Of a stretch of 64,000 nt of DNA, positions 1 to 8,642 are shown piece after piece; position 1 is the stretch's first letter, and each line of letters starts with the position of its first letter. A program made the translations under genes and the position numbers. The notes under the pieces were generated by a model. It made no database searches. It saw only the letters and a list, made by a program, of their open reading frames with translations, and was not told the DNA's origin. The DNA comes from CAXMMR01 sp965198995 (GTDB taxonomy: Bacteria > Pseudomonadota > Alphaproteobacteria > Acetobacterales > Acetobacteraceae): NCBI GenBank assembly GCA_965198995.1, contig CBDAQG010000001.1:124001-188000 (forward strand). The letters run 5' to 3'.

Positions 1-269
1 GCCAGGGTCACGGCGCTGCAGACCGCGGCGACGACCTGGGTCTTGTTACGAAAATGCAGGTAGAACGTGCCGTTCGCCATGTCGGCCGCCGCGGCGATCT
101 CGCTTACGGACGTGGCGGTTATGCCACGCTCCGACATGACCCGGAGGGCCGCCTCAAGCAGTCGCGCGCGAGACCGACCTCGCTTGTCGTTGTTCTCAGT
201 CTCGCGTGGCAGCGCACGGATCACACCATCCAAATCGTCGTTTCCAGTCCTTCGTGGAGCGTGTAACAC
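1..269 (-). CDS. TetR/AcrR-family transcriptional regulator, N-terminal part (runs off the window)
   Basis: Reading the minus strand gives a TetR-type DNA-binding domain: RARLLEAALRVMSERG, then TATSVSEIAAAADM and NGTFYLHFRNKTQVV. This is the helix-turn-helix followed by the YxHFxxK signature. The C-terminal ligand-binding domain lies beyond base 1, so the effector cannot be guessed. The frame opens after a TAA near 283. GTG at 269 is the first start found, but an internal start nearer the RGRSRARLLEAA segment is possible. It lies on the same strand as the oxidoreductase genes upstream of it, and TetR proteins often repress such neighbours. That link is inference. Confidence 0.8.
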   Translation of the reverse strand, partial: MLHAPRRTGNDDLDGVIRALPRETENNDKRGRSRARLLEAALRVMSERGITATSVSEIAAAADMANGTFYLHFRNKTQVVAAVCSAVTL

Positions 270-359
270 CAGGGTGCTTGGGCTTTACCACATGATGAGA
301 GCCTCGACACGGTCGATCGCCCTGTCGTCAGCTGCACGTGCTTCGAAGAGCGGCGATCA

Positions 360-545
360 GCCTCTAATGGTCGATACGCGTCGACATGCCGCTGAGCGAA
401 TTGGACATACGTGGTCGGCAGCTGGCCAAGCACCCAGCGCGACACGCTGGGGTTCCGACGACGTCATGGCGGCTGTAGAGCGCTGATCGCGTGCCTCAGG
501 GGCGCCTGGTAGGGAGCCCTCCGCCATCGGTCGCTGACGAAGAGA
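360..545 (-). pseudogene. Decayed C-terminal remnant of an NmrA-like NAD(P)-binding oxidoreductase
   Basis: Minus-strand reading recovers HAISAL, then YSRHDVVG, then SVSRWVLGQLPTTYVQFAQR in different frames. These line up with the C-terminus of the intact neighbour at 834-1733, which reads RRISERYSRYDFVGNSN then LTWLLGRQPTTFDRFVRK. At least two frameshifts separate the pieces and no stop closes the frame at the expected place. It is therefore a relic of a second, related oxidoreductase gene. Bases 546-833 between the two hold no frame that I can assign. Confidence 0.6.
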
Positions 546-833
546 TACCGGTGGATTAGCGCAGCGTGCCGCTGACATGCTCTTTTGGGAACGGAATGGG
601 TTGCCAAGCTCCAAATGCGCCTCGCCGCCGGCGCTGGCCTCGACCCTGGGCGGCGTGTGCGAGGCCCGCAGCACCACCTTGCCATTCGCGTCGCCGGCCA
701 GTCCGCCATGGGTCGGCGCATGAGTGACGGGTCGCTGCGGTGACGCAGGGCGCGAAGGCGATGTCCCTGGTGCGCACCGACCAGCTCGTTCAGGCCAGGC
801 ATCGCAAGTCCGACACAGACTGGTTGATCGCGG

Positions 834-1733
834 TTACCGCCGGTCGCTCGGCGGTGGCGCGCTGTGTTGCTGGAATTGCTCGAAGCTTTTACGCACGAAT
901 CGATCGAATGTCGTCGGCTGTCGGCCAAGCAGCCAAGTGAGCACGTTTGAATTGCCTACGAAGTCGTAACGACTGTAACGCTCGCTGATCCGACGGGCCA
1001 CCCCGACCTCATACGGGATCTCCCGCACGTCGTTGGCCCGCAGATACTGTTTTACGAAAACGTCTGGATCGACGCGCTCGGTGAGGATTTCACGCCCGAC
1101 GACCTCAGCTATGATCTTTGCGAGGTCATAGGCGGTGTAACGACCCGGCGCCACGAGCTCGTAAGTGGCGCCCGCATGATGGGCGCCGTCGGTTAAAACG
1201 GCTGCGGCGACTTCCGTCAAATCATCCAGATCCACCAGCGACTGATAGCGATCGAGCGACCAGGAAAGCCGGAAAACGCCGCTTTCGAAGGCAGGCCGGA
1301 GCCGCATGGGAAGCATGAAGTTGGTTGGCTGAAGGATGGTAAACTCCAGCCCAGACGAAAGCAGATACTCCTCGATGTCGCGCTTGACCTCGTGTTGCGT
1401 CAGGTCGGTTATGATAGCGTGAAGGACCGAGCTGAAGACGAAGTGCTTCACGCCTGCCTGAACAGCGGCGTCAACCGCAGCGAAGCCTAACCCTCTTTCC
1501 TTCGGGTTGAGGGTGGGCCCGACGTGATAGACCGTCTCTACGCCGTTCATGGCACGCGCCAAAACTTGCGGATCAGTGATGTCGCCGACGACGACGTCGC
1601 TTACGCCGGCGTCGCAGACGGCACGCGCCGAGGCATCGGAGCGGACGCAGGCGCGAAGCTCGGCCCCCGCCGCCAGAAGTTTGGGAACCAGCAACTTGCC
1701 CTGGTTACCGTGCGCCGCAGTCACCAGAATCAT
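834..1733 (-). CDS. NmrA-like / atypical SDR NAD(P)-binding oxidoreductase
   Basis: A 299-residue protein starting MILVTAAHGNQGKLLVPKLL, a variant of the N-terminal Rossmann dinucleotide-binding loop (GxxGxxG region) typical of NmrA/atypical SDR proteins. Further signs are VVGDITDP, VETVYHVGP and GVKHFVFSSVLH after the third strand, then ILQPTNFM. The catalytic YxxxK of classical SDRs is not evident, so it may be a redox sensor or a quinone/NAD(P)H reductase rather than a standard dehydrogenase. The C-terminal WLLGRQPTTFDRF segment is usual in this family. GGAGG lies about 9 bases before ATG 1733. The gene is divergent from the SnoaL-like gene at 2062 across an operator-bearing promoter region. 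Confidence 0.75.
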   Translation of the reverse strand: MILVTAAHGNQGKLLVPKLLAAGAELRACVRSDASARAVCDAGVSDVVVGDITDPQVLARAMNGVETVYHVGPTLNPKERGLGFAAVDAAVQAGVKHFVFSSVLHAIITDLTQHEVKRDIEEYLLSSGLEFTILQPTNFMLPMRLRPAFESGVFRLSWSLDRYQSLVDLDDLTEVAAAVLTDGAHHAGATYELVAPGRYTAYDLAKIIAEVVGREILTERVDPDVFVKQYLRANDVREIPYEVGVARRISERYSRYDFVGNSNVLTWLLGRQPTTFDRFVRKSFEQFQQHSAPPPSDRR

Positions 1734-1784
1734 ACTTCGATCCCTCCGCAGCCTGCGCCAGCGCTACAGCCGGTTCAGTCAGGC

Positions 1785-1878
1785 CTACGCACTGAAGGAG
1801 ACGACGTTACCGTGAGCATCATTAAGGTAAAAGGCAGGCGCATCCTGGCCTCGCGGTGCAGCTGCAGGTCCGATCGGT
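1785..1878 (-). pseudogene. Possible relic of the C-terminus of a vicinal-oxygen-chelate (glyoxalase-type) protein
   Basis: One minus-strand frame ending at TAG 1785-1787 reads GQDAPAFYLNDAHGNVVSFS before the stop. This resembles the final FYxxDPDGNxV strand of VOC-superfamily proteins. Nothing recognisable precedes it in frame, so at best it is a short fossil. The rest of the 328-base gap 1734-2061 is the divergent promoter region. Confidence 0.25.
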
Positions 1879-1986
1879 CAATAGATTCTAGCGCGCGATA
1901 TAGTCGGTCATCAAGGAAGGATGTCATCACGAAGTCCTGCGCACGCCGTGACCCCTCGCTACCCTGCCGTGATGGAGGACACCATG

Positions 1987-2026
1987 TCACTTGGTGATTG
2001 ACGAGGCCGCTCGGCCGCCTTACCTA
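1987..2026 (+). promoter_or_regulatory. Promoter with adjoining TCAC-N3-GTGA operator, upstream of the SnoaL-like gene
   Basis: TCACTTGGTGA occupies 1987-1997 and abuts a -35-like TTGACG at 1998-2003. A 17-base spacer leads to TACCTA at 2021-2026. An AT-rich stretch and a GGGGGA ribosome site follow before ATG 2062. Related copies of the operator occur at 6072-6090, 8425-8435 and 10751-10769. The same site could also serve the divergent oxidoreductase gene. Confidence 0.5.
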
Positions 2027-2061
2027 GATTTATATAAAAATAGGATGTTGGTGGGGGAAGC

Positions 2062-2595
2062 ATGACACTCGAGGAACTGAGCGCACGGGCGCAGATCCAT
2101 GACGTGTTGCTGCGCTATTGTCGCGGGCTCGACCGCGTCGACATGGCCCTGGTGCGCGGCGCTTTTCACGAAGACGCCTGGATACAGTTCCCCAAGAGTT
2201 TGCATATCGGGACGGCTGAGGGGTTTTTTGACTTCCTCACGGCCGAAATGCCCCGCTTCGTGCGTACCCAGCATTTTCTCGGGAACAGCCTGATTGAGTT
2301 CGACGGGCCGGATATTGCTTACGTCGAGACCTACCTGCATGCTGACCATCAGGGATCAGACAAGCATCATTGGACGGGCAGCTTCGTCAAACTTTGGGCG
2401 CGTTATGTCGACAAGTTCGAGCAGCGTAACGGCGTATGGTTGATCGCTCGCCGGGAGTTGCTTGTCGATTGGATGTACAAGTATCCGCTCGAGGGTTGGT
2501 TCGATGACCATCCCGACGCCGCGGCACGACGCGACGGCAGTGATCCAAGTCAGCGTCGCGTCGCAGGTTATAACGGTCAACAAGCGGCCGAGTAA
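2062..2595 (+). CDS. SnoaL-like / NTF2-fold protein
   Basis: A 177-residue protein with the layout of the SnoaL_4/NTF2-like fold: N-terminal helix ELSARAQIHDVLLRYCRGLD, then VRGAFHEDAWIQFP, TQHFLGNSLIEFDG and VETYLHADHQG, closing with a conserved RYVDKFEQRNGVWLIARREL sheet. Catabolic members include small dehydratases, isomerases and ring-hydroxylating dioxygenase small subunits. No partner large subunit is visible here. A GGGGGA site precedes ATG 2062. The gene sits alone between a promoter carrying the shared operator and the convergent GntR gene. The substrate is unknown. Confidence 0.75.
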   Translation: MTLEELSARAQIHDVLLRYCRGLDRVDMALVRGAFHEDAWIQFPKSLHIGTAEGFFDFLTAEMPRFVRTQHFLGNSLIEFDGPDIAYVETYLHADHQGSDKHHWTGSFVKLWARYVDKFEQRNGVWLIARRELLVDWMYKYPLEGWFDDHPDAAARRDGSDPSQRRVAGYNGQQAAE

Positions 2596-2632
2596 TTCCG
2601 TGATGTCAGGAGCGTCACAGCACAGCGACGCC

Positions 2633-3463
2633 CTAATCCCTCGATTGACGAACCATATTTGATATGATCGTGACCAGCCTCTGGCTAGAGAGGTCCAATG
2701 ATCTAAGAGCTTCGTCATGCTCAAAGCGAGCGTGCTGCGCCTCGAAGTAACGGTCCATAGCTTTGCGAGCGTTGACGGGATCTCTGGAACGAATACCGGC
2801 GAGGATTGCGACGCGATGCGGTTGGAACTCCAGGGCTCTTGTACGCCAAAACTGAACCGCGCGGCTCTTCAAAGAATTAACCTGCACCTCGTTAAGTAGT
2901 GCAAGCAGGAACGACTCAAGCGAATACAACAGCGGTCTGTGCGATGCGGCCGAAATTGCTTGTTGAAAGGTTAGGATACATTCAAGAACGTAATTGGTTT
3001 CCTTCATGTCTGCCGCATGCTCAAACCGGGCAACGGCCGCAGCGATTGAACTGATGTCCTCGTCGGTTGCGTTCAAGGCTGCGGCTTCGATCGAGTAGCG
3101 GCCCAAGACCTGCCTGACTTCAAGCACTTCCATAATGCCGACGCCCTGCAGTTGGAGGAGCGTCTGGAGCGCTGAAGCCACGGCATAGTCGCCAAGACTC
3201 CGTACGAAGGATCCGTTTCCGTGCAGCACCTCCACCAGGCCAAGCGTCTCGAGGGCACGGATCGCCTCACGCACGGTGGGCTGGCTGACCCCGAAACGGT
3301 CGGACAACTCCTTTTCGCTGGGCAGGCGCGCGCCATGGGGCAACCGGCGGGTGACGATGTCCTGACGCAGCGTTTCGATAATCTCATCCACGATCTTTAC
3401 GCGCCGGCGAGGCTTGACCGGCTCGGCCGGTATCGATGCGCTCACCGTGGCTCGGCTTCTCAT
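2633..3463 (-). CDS. FadR-subfamily GntR transcriptional regulator
   Basis: A 276-residue regulator. Residues about 22-95 form the winged helix-turn-helix, with LPHGARLPSEKELSDRFGVS and QPTVREAIRALETLGLVEV. The remainder is an all-helical FCD effector domain starting around LEVRQVLGRYSIEAAAL and containing an FxxxH-type ligand region. FadR-type regulators usually repress nearby catabolic genes until an acid or acyl effector binds. It lies between the SnoaL-like gene and the first CocE gene, so it is the leading candidate for the protein that reads the shared operator. AGGTG precedes ATG 3463. Confidence 0.85.
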   Translation of the reverse strand: MRSRATVSASIPAEPVKPRRRVKIVDEIIETLRQDIVTRRLPHGARLPSEKELSDRFGVSQPTVREAIRALETLGLVEVLHGNGSFVRSLGDYAVASALQTLLQLQGVGIMEVLEVRQVLGRYSIEAAALNATDEDISSIAAAVARFEHAADMKETNYVLECILTFQQAISAASHRPLLYSLESFLLALLNEVQVNSLKSRAVQFWRTRALEFQPHRVAILAGIRSRDPVNARKAMDRYFEAQHARFEHDEALRSLDLSSQRLVTIISNMVRQSRD

Positions 3464-3545
3464 ATCACCTGATCATCGCTTGTCGAGCCTCTGCTTGAGG
3501 CATTTATCGCAGGTCCGCAAGGCGTCTCAGCCTGTGGCGCGGGCC

Positions 3546-5804
3546 CTACAAGCGCTTGCCGCCAGGAACGATGGGCAGCTGGATATAGCTTTGATGGTGC
3601 GGGCCGGTGTAGATCGCGTTGCGAGCGCCGTCATGGTAGCTCGGGTCATACGCGTGACGGGTGCCGTGATGAAAGCCGTCAAACGGCTGGATGTCCAGGC
3701 GAATTCGATGACCTTTGTGGATTACGGCGGTGTTGGGAATGATCTCGATGTCGACCGCCACGACCTGGCCGTTTTCAAGCGGCGCGTGATCAGCCTGCAA
3801 ATGCGTATGCTTCACCGTGTAAGCGGTCGAACGCGACTTATCCACCTTCCTGTGCGAAACTTTCAGCCAACCCTTTGCCAACGGGTAATGCGACGTCGGC
3901 ATTCCCATCGTTCCGGGTCCGACATAATCAACTTCCCGGCCCTGTTCGTCATGGATGCGCAATGCCACGAAGATGTCCATGTCCGGGCTGGTGGATGAGA
4001 CCCATAGCCGCGCCCGGCTGTAGCCGGCAAACACCATGTCTTCACTCATGGGCTCGGTGATGAAGGTGATTCCCGTCTGCCAGGCGAGCAGCGCCAGGAC
4101 CGGGGAGGGTGGGCCGGCGCGACGCTCGAGCGGTATCTCGGCCGCGTAATCCGCCCGATGGTCCTCGCTCGCCTCGGTAAACGACAATCGCAGGAAATCA
4201 TCCCGCTGAGAGTCACCCGCCCAATCGGACGGCGCAGCGTCGAGGTACAATCTGACGTACTTGGTGCTGGCGATCGGCCACTCGTCCGCTTCAAGCAAGT
4301 AAGAGCTGCCGTCTCCAGTACGGACATCCAGCCGCACCGGAGGCTTCTGCATGATGCCATTGTCTATCCCCTTCAACCAGAAGTCGAAGAAGGCCCTATG
4401 GTCGGCGACCGAAGCCGCGGAATATGACCTGGTGAACCAGTCCTCCCAGAAATCAATCTTCTTGTTCGTCGTTTTCGTGGCAAGGTAGGCTTCGCTGGCG
4501 CCAAGCTGGTGGAAATGTGCCGGATGCGTCGTAGAAGCGACCGCCCAGAGCGGAACCGTGACCTTGCTCATGTCAGGACTCATGAGGACTTCGGATTTCG
4601 GCCCGAAGATCCCGACCAGATTCGAGTCCTTGAACGGCGCCGCCTTCGCGACTGCCATGAAGTCCACGATTTCGACCTCGCCACAGATCGCGGTCTGAAC
4701 GCCAGCCTTGAACCAGAAAGGGAAGAATTCGCTGTTCAGGACACCACCGGTGTAGGCAACCTCCTCATACAAATCGACGTCGGTGCCGATCGCGATCATC
4801 GCCTTGAGGTGCGACGGCGCAAGGCTGGCGGCCGCATGCTGCGTCATCGCGTAGTATGACATGCCCCACAGACCCACATTGCCGTTTGACCAAGACTGCT
4901 CGCCCGCCCACTCGATGGCGTCTCGGTAGGCTTCCGCCGTCGAGAAGCCCCAGGGTGCGAGCTTTCCCGGGCTTCCGCCCGTGCCCGGGCCATCGACCCG
5001 CATGACCGCGTAGTCGTGCGGCACCCAGTCGGCCGTGTTCACGGTCTCATGGTTCTCGAAGATCAGCCCATCCGAGTTGCCTTGGAAGTAGCGTTCTTCC
5101 TCCTGTTCATGCTTTTCAATGCCGGACTCGTCACAGATGGAGTGATGGTGGAACGCCCGGCCATAGACCCCGCAATTCATCACCACCGGGAAGCGCCCGT
5201 CCTTGTCGGGCCGGAAGACGTCCGCGTAGACGTAGGAACCGTTTTGCAGCGGGACCTTGATGTTTCTGTACCGTCGGATGCCGAGGATGTTCCGCCGCAC
5301 CTCGTTGCGGGCGGCGGCGGCCGAACACAGAAGACGGGGCGTGCGGGCGGTAAAAGCGCCGCCGCGGCCAAGCTCGTCGAGCAATGCAGCAACCTCAGGA
5401 TCTTTCTCGAACTCCTGGACGTATTCCGGATGAGGTCCGGTAAAGTCGACATCGCGACGAAAGTTGATCCACCGGCCGCCGATGATGTCGTGCACTTCAG
5501 GTGCGATCGCGATCCCGCCATCGAGGTCGCCATCACGGTCCAGGCTGCACAGGAAGCGTGCGATGTTGGTGAGGCCGGGATCGAGCAGCTTGTGTATGTT
5601 GCCGTCGACCCGGCTTACGGTCTGCGCGAGGTTGATTCTGGGTGCGCCGGTGGCGTAGCCGAACGCCACGCCGCCGACCAGGAAGGCAACCCGTTCGCCC
5701 GCCTGATAGTTGAACTCACCCTTCTCGTTCGTCAGTCCGGAGCAGCTGGGTGTCCGATATTGCAAGCCGGCGACCGGTCCGGCAAACACCCCTGTCAGAA
5801 GCAT
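3546..5804 (-). CDS. CocE/NonD-family hydrolase with an N-terminal surface-protein-like domain
   Basis: A 752-residue protein. From about residue 170 it is an alpha/beta hydrolase of the CocE/NonD type, with the nucleophile in GLWGMSYYAM (Ser316), the oxyanion-side DGPGTGGSPG segment and a C-terminal jelly-roll from about residue 530 (DMDIFVALRI, KGHRIRLDIQPFDGF). These enzymes cleave esters or amides. Residues 1-105 are unusual: PVAGLQYRTPSCSGLTNEKG followed by FNYQAGERVAFLVGG and NIARFLCSLDRDGDLDGG. That resembles a domain seen at the front of bacterial lipoproteins and adhesins. No signal peptide is visible. AGGAGG precedes ATG 5804. The gene is divergent from a second CocE gene. Confidence 0.85.
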   Translation of the reverse strand: MLLTGVFAGPVAGLQYRTPSCSGLTNEKGEFNYQAGERVAFLVGGVAFGYATGAPRINLAQTVSRVDGNIHKLLDPGLTNIARFLCSLDRDGDLDGGIAIAPEVHDIIGGRWINFRRDVDFTGPHPEYVQEFEKDPEVAALLDELGRGGAFTARTPRLLCSAAAARNEVRRNILGIRRYRNIKVPLQNGSYVYADVFRPDKDGRFPVVMNCGVYGRAFHHHSICDESGIEKHEQEEERYFQGNSDGLIFENHETVNTADWVPHDYAVMRVDGPGTGGSPGKLAPWGFSTAEAYRDAIEWAGEQSWSNGNVGLWGMSYYAMTQHAAASLAPSHLKAMIAIGTDVDLYEEVAYTGGVLNSEFFPFWFKAGVQTAICGEVEIVDFMAVAKAAPFKDSNLVGIFGPKSEVLMSPDMSKVTVPLWAVASTTHPAHFHQLGASEAYLATKTTNKKIDFWEDWFTRSYSAASVADHRAFFDFWLKGIDNGIMQKPPVRLDVRTGDGSSYLLEADEWPIASTKYVRLYLDAAPSDWAGDSQRDDFLRLSFTEASEDHRADYAAEIPLERRAGPPSPVLALLAWQTGITFITEPMSEDMVFAGYSRARLWVSSTSPDMDIFVALRIHDEQGREVDYVGPGTMGMPTSHYPLAKGWLKVSHRKVDKSRSTAYTVKHTHLQADHAPLENGQVVAVDIEIIPNTAVIHKGHRIRLDIQPFDGFHHGTRHAYDPSYHDGARNAIYTGPHHQSYIQLPIVPGGKRL

Positions 5805-6064
5805 ACTCGTTTCCTCCTGGTTTTGTCGTCGTCATATCGGCGGGTTCCGGCGGGTCCTGCCGGTTTGCGACGCTACCGAGCGGACGACGTTGATCGGATA
5901 GATCGGTCACCGCGATGCCCTGCACGATGGCTACCAAGTAGTCGGCATGCTGCGCCGGCCGTTGCGCCCGGGTCGGACAGCCACGCAGCGAGTGTGCGGA
6001 TTGAACGCAGTTGATGGCCTGACAACCGCCACGGCCATTTCCGTTTCCCCAGGTCTTGATACCG

Positions 6065-6093
6065 TTGACTTTCACTAGGTCACCAAGTCATCT
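6065..6093 (+). promoter_or_regulatory. Promoter/operator region between the divergent CocE-type genes
   Basis: TTGACT at 6065-6070 is followed 17 bases later by TCATCT, a weak -10. Between them lie two overlapping operator-like sites, TCACTAGGTCA (6072-6082) and TCACCAAGTCA (6080-6090). A third half-like copy, ATCTAGGTCA, follows directly. An operator inside the spacer suggests repression. The rest of 5805-6225 shows no gene. Confidence 0.5.
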
Positions 6094-6225
6094 AGGTCAA
6101 GACAAGAGCGTGGCCCAAACCCGCCGTCACCGAGCTTTCGGTCCACCGGTGGCAGACGGCAGCGATGTTGCCGAGCGATTGCGTATGGGCTGCTGAGTCT
6201 GGCGTCGGGTGAGGAAAGACAACAC

Positions 6226-7974
6226 ATGTTTGACGACGAGCCGGTGTTCACCCCTGCTTACCCATTCGACGAGGCTGCCGAGCAGGGCGCCTTCAGTCGT
6301 TTCGAGCCGGGCACGCGCGTGTTGCCTGCCGGCTTCAAGGTCGATCCTCGTTTCCGTGCGCTGCCGGTGGACATCGTCTTTGAAAAAGATGTCGCCGTGA
6401 AGCTGCGTGACGGCGTGACGATCTACGTGGACGTTTTCCGGCCAGCCGGGACCGACAAGGTGCCGGCGATCGTCGCGTGGAGCCCGTATGGAAAGAGCCG
6501 CGGCAACGCGCCACGCTACATGGACCTGTTTGGATTGCTTGGTATGGAGCCGGCGACGGTCTCCGGTCTGATGAAGTTCGAGGGTCCCGATCCGGCGTTC
6601 TGGTGTGCGAACGGCTATGCCATTTGCAATCCCGACCCGCGGGGCTCTTTTGGCTCCGAGGGCGACATACGCGTCTGGAGCCGGCAAGAGGGCCAGGATT
6701 ACCACGATCTGATCGAGTGGCTCGGCGTGCAAGACTGGTGCAACGGTAAGGTCGGCACAAGCGGCAATTCTTACCTTGCGATCTCACAATGGTTCGTCGC
6801 GGCTGAGCAGCCGCCGCATCTCGCGGCCATCGCGCCGTGGGAAGGCATGAGCGACATCTATCGCGACCTCATCATGCGCGGTGGTATCCCGGATTTCCCG
6901 TTCCCGCGGCAGCTGTCGACGAGTTTCGTTGGCAAGAACCGGCGCGAGGATCTCGTCAGCGAGGCTGAACGCCACCCTCTACTGGACGAGTTTTGGCAGA
7001 CCAAGATTCCAGACTTTGAGAAGATCACCGTTCCGGCCTACGTCGTGGCGAGCTACTCCAACAGCATCCACACGCCCGGAACGTTCCGCGGCTGGCGCCG
7101 GATCGCCTCCAAGGATAAGTGGTTGCGTATCCACAACACCATGGAATGGCCGGATTACTACGAAGACGCGAACCTGGCCGATCACCTGCGCTTCTTCGAC
7201 CACTTTCTGAAAGGCGCCGATAACGGCTGGGAGAATACGCCGCACGTGCGTTATGCCGTGCTCGACCTGGAAGGCGGCGACCGCATCAACCTGCCGGCGG
7301 AGGCGTTTCCGCCCGCAGATGCTTCAGTGATCCAGTACTACCTGGATGGGGCGTCGCTGGCGCTGACCACCGAGGTGCCGGGTGCCGCCACGGCCACCTA
7401 CGACGCAGAATCCGAAGCCGGCAGGGTGTCTTTCGCCATCCGGGTGGAGCAGGCGACCGAGTTTGTGGGGTATCCGAAGCTGCACCTCTGGGTCGAGGCG
7501 GATGGTTCCGACGATATGGACATCTTTGTCGTCCTGCAGAAGCTGAATGCCGCTGGCGAGCCGCTCGAGCAGTTCAACGTTCCGAACCACGGCCCGAAAA
7601 TGCAGGCGCTGACGCAGAAAGGTGCCGCCATCCTGAAATACAAAGGATCAAATGGTCGCCTACGCGTGTCGATGCGTCACCTGGACGCGGCTCACTCGAC
7701 GAACGACATACCAGTCCATAGTTTCGACCGCGTCGAGAAGCTTGCACCCGGCGAGATTGCCTGCATCGACATCGACCTGTTTCCGGTCGGGCTGGCGCTG
7801 CAACCAGGTGAACAGTTGCGGCTCGTCGTCAGCGGCACTCATCTGCTGGGTGGCGTCATGCCTGGAGCGGACAACGTTCCGTCAAACAACCACGGCCGGC
7901 ATATAATTCACTCCGGCGCCGACCGTGCGTCCTACCTTCAGCTTCATAGCAGGCTGGGGAACCCGTCCGCATAG
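6226..7974 (+). CDS. CocE/NonD-family hydrolase
   Basis: A 582-residue protein without the extra N-terminal domain of its divergent neighbour. Family signs in order: VKLRDGVTIYVDVFRPAG, the PDPRGSFGSEGD oxyanion-side loop, the nucleophile elbow KVGTSGNSYLAISQW (Ser182), and a C-terminal beta-sandwich (DDMDIFVVLQKLN, LQPGEQLRLVVSGTH). Members hydrolyse ester or amide bonds of bulky substrates. It is not a close copy of the 3546-5804 protein, so the two may have different substrates or act in sequence. GAGGAAAG precedes ATG 6226. Confidence 0.88.
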   Translation: MFDDEPVFTPAYPFDEAAEQGAFSRFEPGTRVLPAGFKVDPRFRALPVDIVFEKDVAVKLRDGVTIYVDVFRPAGTDKVPAIVAWSPYGKSRGNAPRYMDLFGLLGMEPATVSGLMKFEGPDPAFWCANGYAICNPDPRGSFGSEGDIRVWSRQEGQDYHDLIEWLGVQDWCNGKVGTSGNSYLAISQWFVAAEQPPHLAAIAPWEGMSDIYRDLIMRGGIPDFPFPRQLSTSFVGKNRREDLVSEAERHPLLDEFWQTKIPDFEKITVPAYVVASYSNSIHTPGTFRGWRRIASKDKWLRIHNTMEWPDYYEDANLADHLRFFDHFLKGADNGWENTPHVRYAVLDLEGGDRINLPAEAFPPADASVIQYYLDGASLALTTEVPGAATATYDAESEAGRVSFAIRVEQATEFVGYPKLHLWVEADGSDDMDIFVVLQKLNAAGEPLEQFNVPNHGPKMQALTQKGAAILKYKGSNGRLRVSMRHLDAAHSTNDIPVHSFDRVEKLAPGEIACIDIDLFPVGLALQPGEQLRLVVSGTHLLGGVMPGADNVPSNNHGRHIIHSGADRASYLQLHSRLGNPSA

Positions 7975-8414
7975 ACGGCGAACAGATCGGCGCCTGCCCG
8001 GCACTGGCGGTGAGGCGCAGCTCTGCGCAACGCTTCAATCGTTGATGTCGAACGTCGCGCGGCCGAGGCGCGGTCGCCGCCGTTGCGATGACGTGGGCAG
8101 TGCGGCGACCGTCGTCGAGCAAAGCTCGGCTTCAGTGGCTAGCGAACACGCTCAGCATCTAGCAAGCGCGTGTCCCGGCAGGGGTCAAACCTGCACAGCC
8201 AGGTGTCGCGTCATCGTCAGCCGCGTCACGTCGCTTCCGAGCTTTCTTCGCGTCGCCGGTGCGTCCAAATCGGCAGCGACAGTGCAAACGATGATGCGAG
8301 CATCTGCTGTCGTTCAGCAACGAAGGCCTTGCAGTCGCCTGTTACAAACTGGCCATTTGTTCGGCCGTTCCGCCGATGAGGGCGCAAACCCGTGCTCGCG
8401 ACCTGCTAGGCGCG

Positions 8415-8443
8415 TTGACAAGAGACACCTAGTGACCTAACGA
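8415..8443 (+). promoter_or_regulatory. Promoter with embedded operator, upstream of the OprB-type porin
   Basis: TTGACA at 8415-8420, a 17-base spacer and TAACGA at 8438-8443 form a credible promoter. The spacer holds ACACCTAGTGA (8425-8435), whose reverse complement TCACTAGGTGT matches the motif at the other promoters. The rest of the gene-free stretch 7975-8642 shows no supportable gene. Confidence 0.5.
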
Positions 8444-8642
8444 CTACAGCAACGAAAAAGAAGCGTGCGGGAGGTTATCTAAAGCTCAATCACCCCGATA
8501 CTGCACAGATCGATAAGTCCACCATCGGCGTTGGCGACAGCTTTGCGCGGCGGTGTGCTTCACCACGATGTTGTCCGCATCCTGCACAACCGCAAATAAA
8601 AGAACTCGGGAAACGCCGAGAAAACAATGGGAGGATCGTCCT

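Noticed and set aside
7925..8440. 171-codon plus-strand frame downstream of the second CocE gene
   Set aside because: It overlaps the CocE 3' end, lacks a ribosome site and shows no family motif. The region carries the porin promoter.
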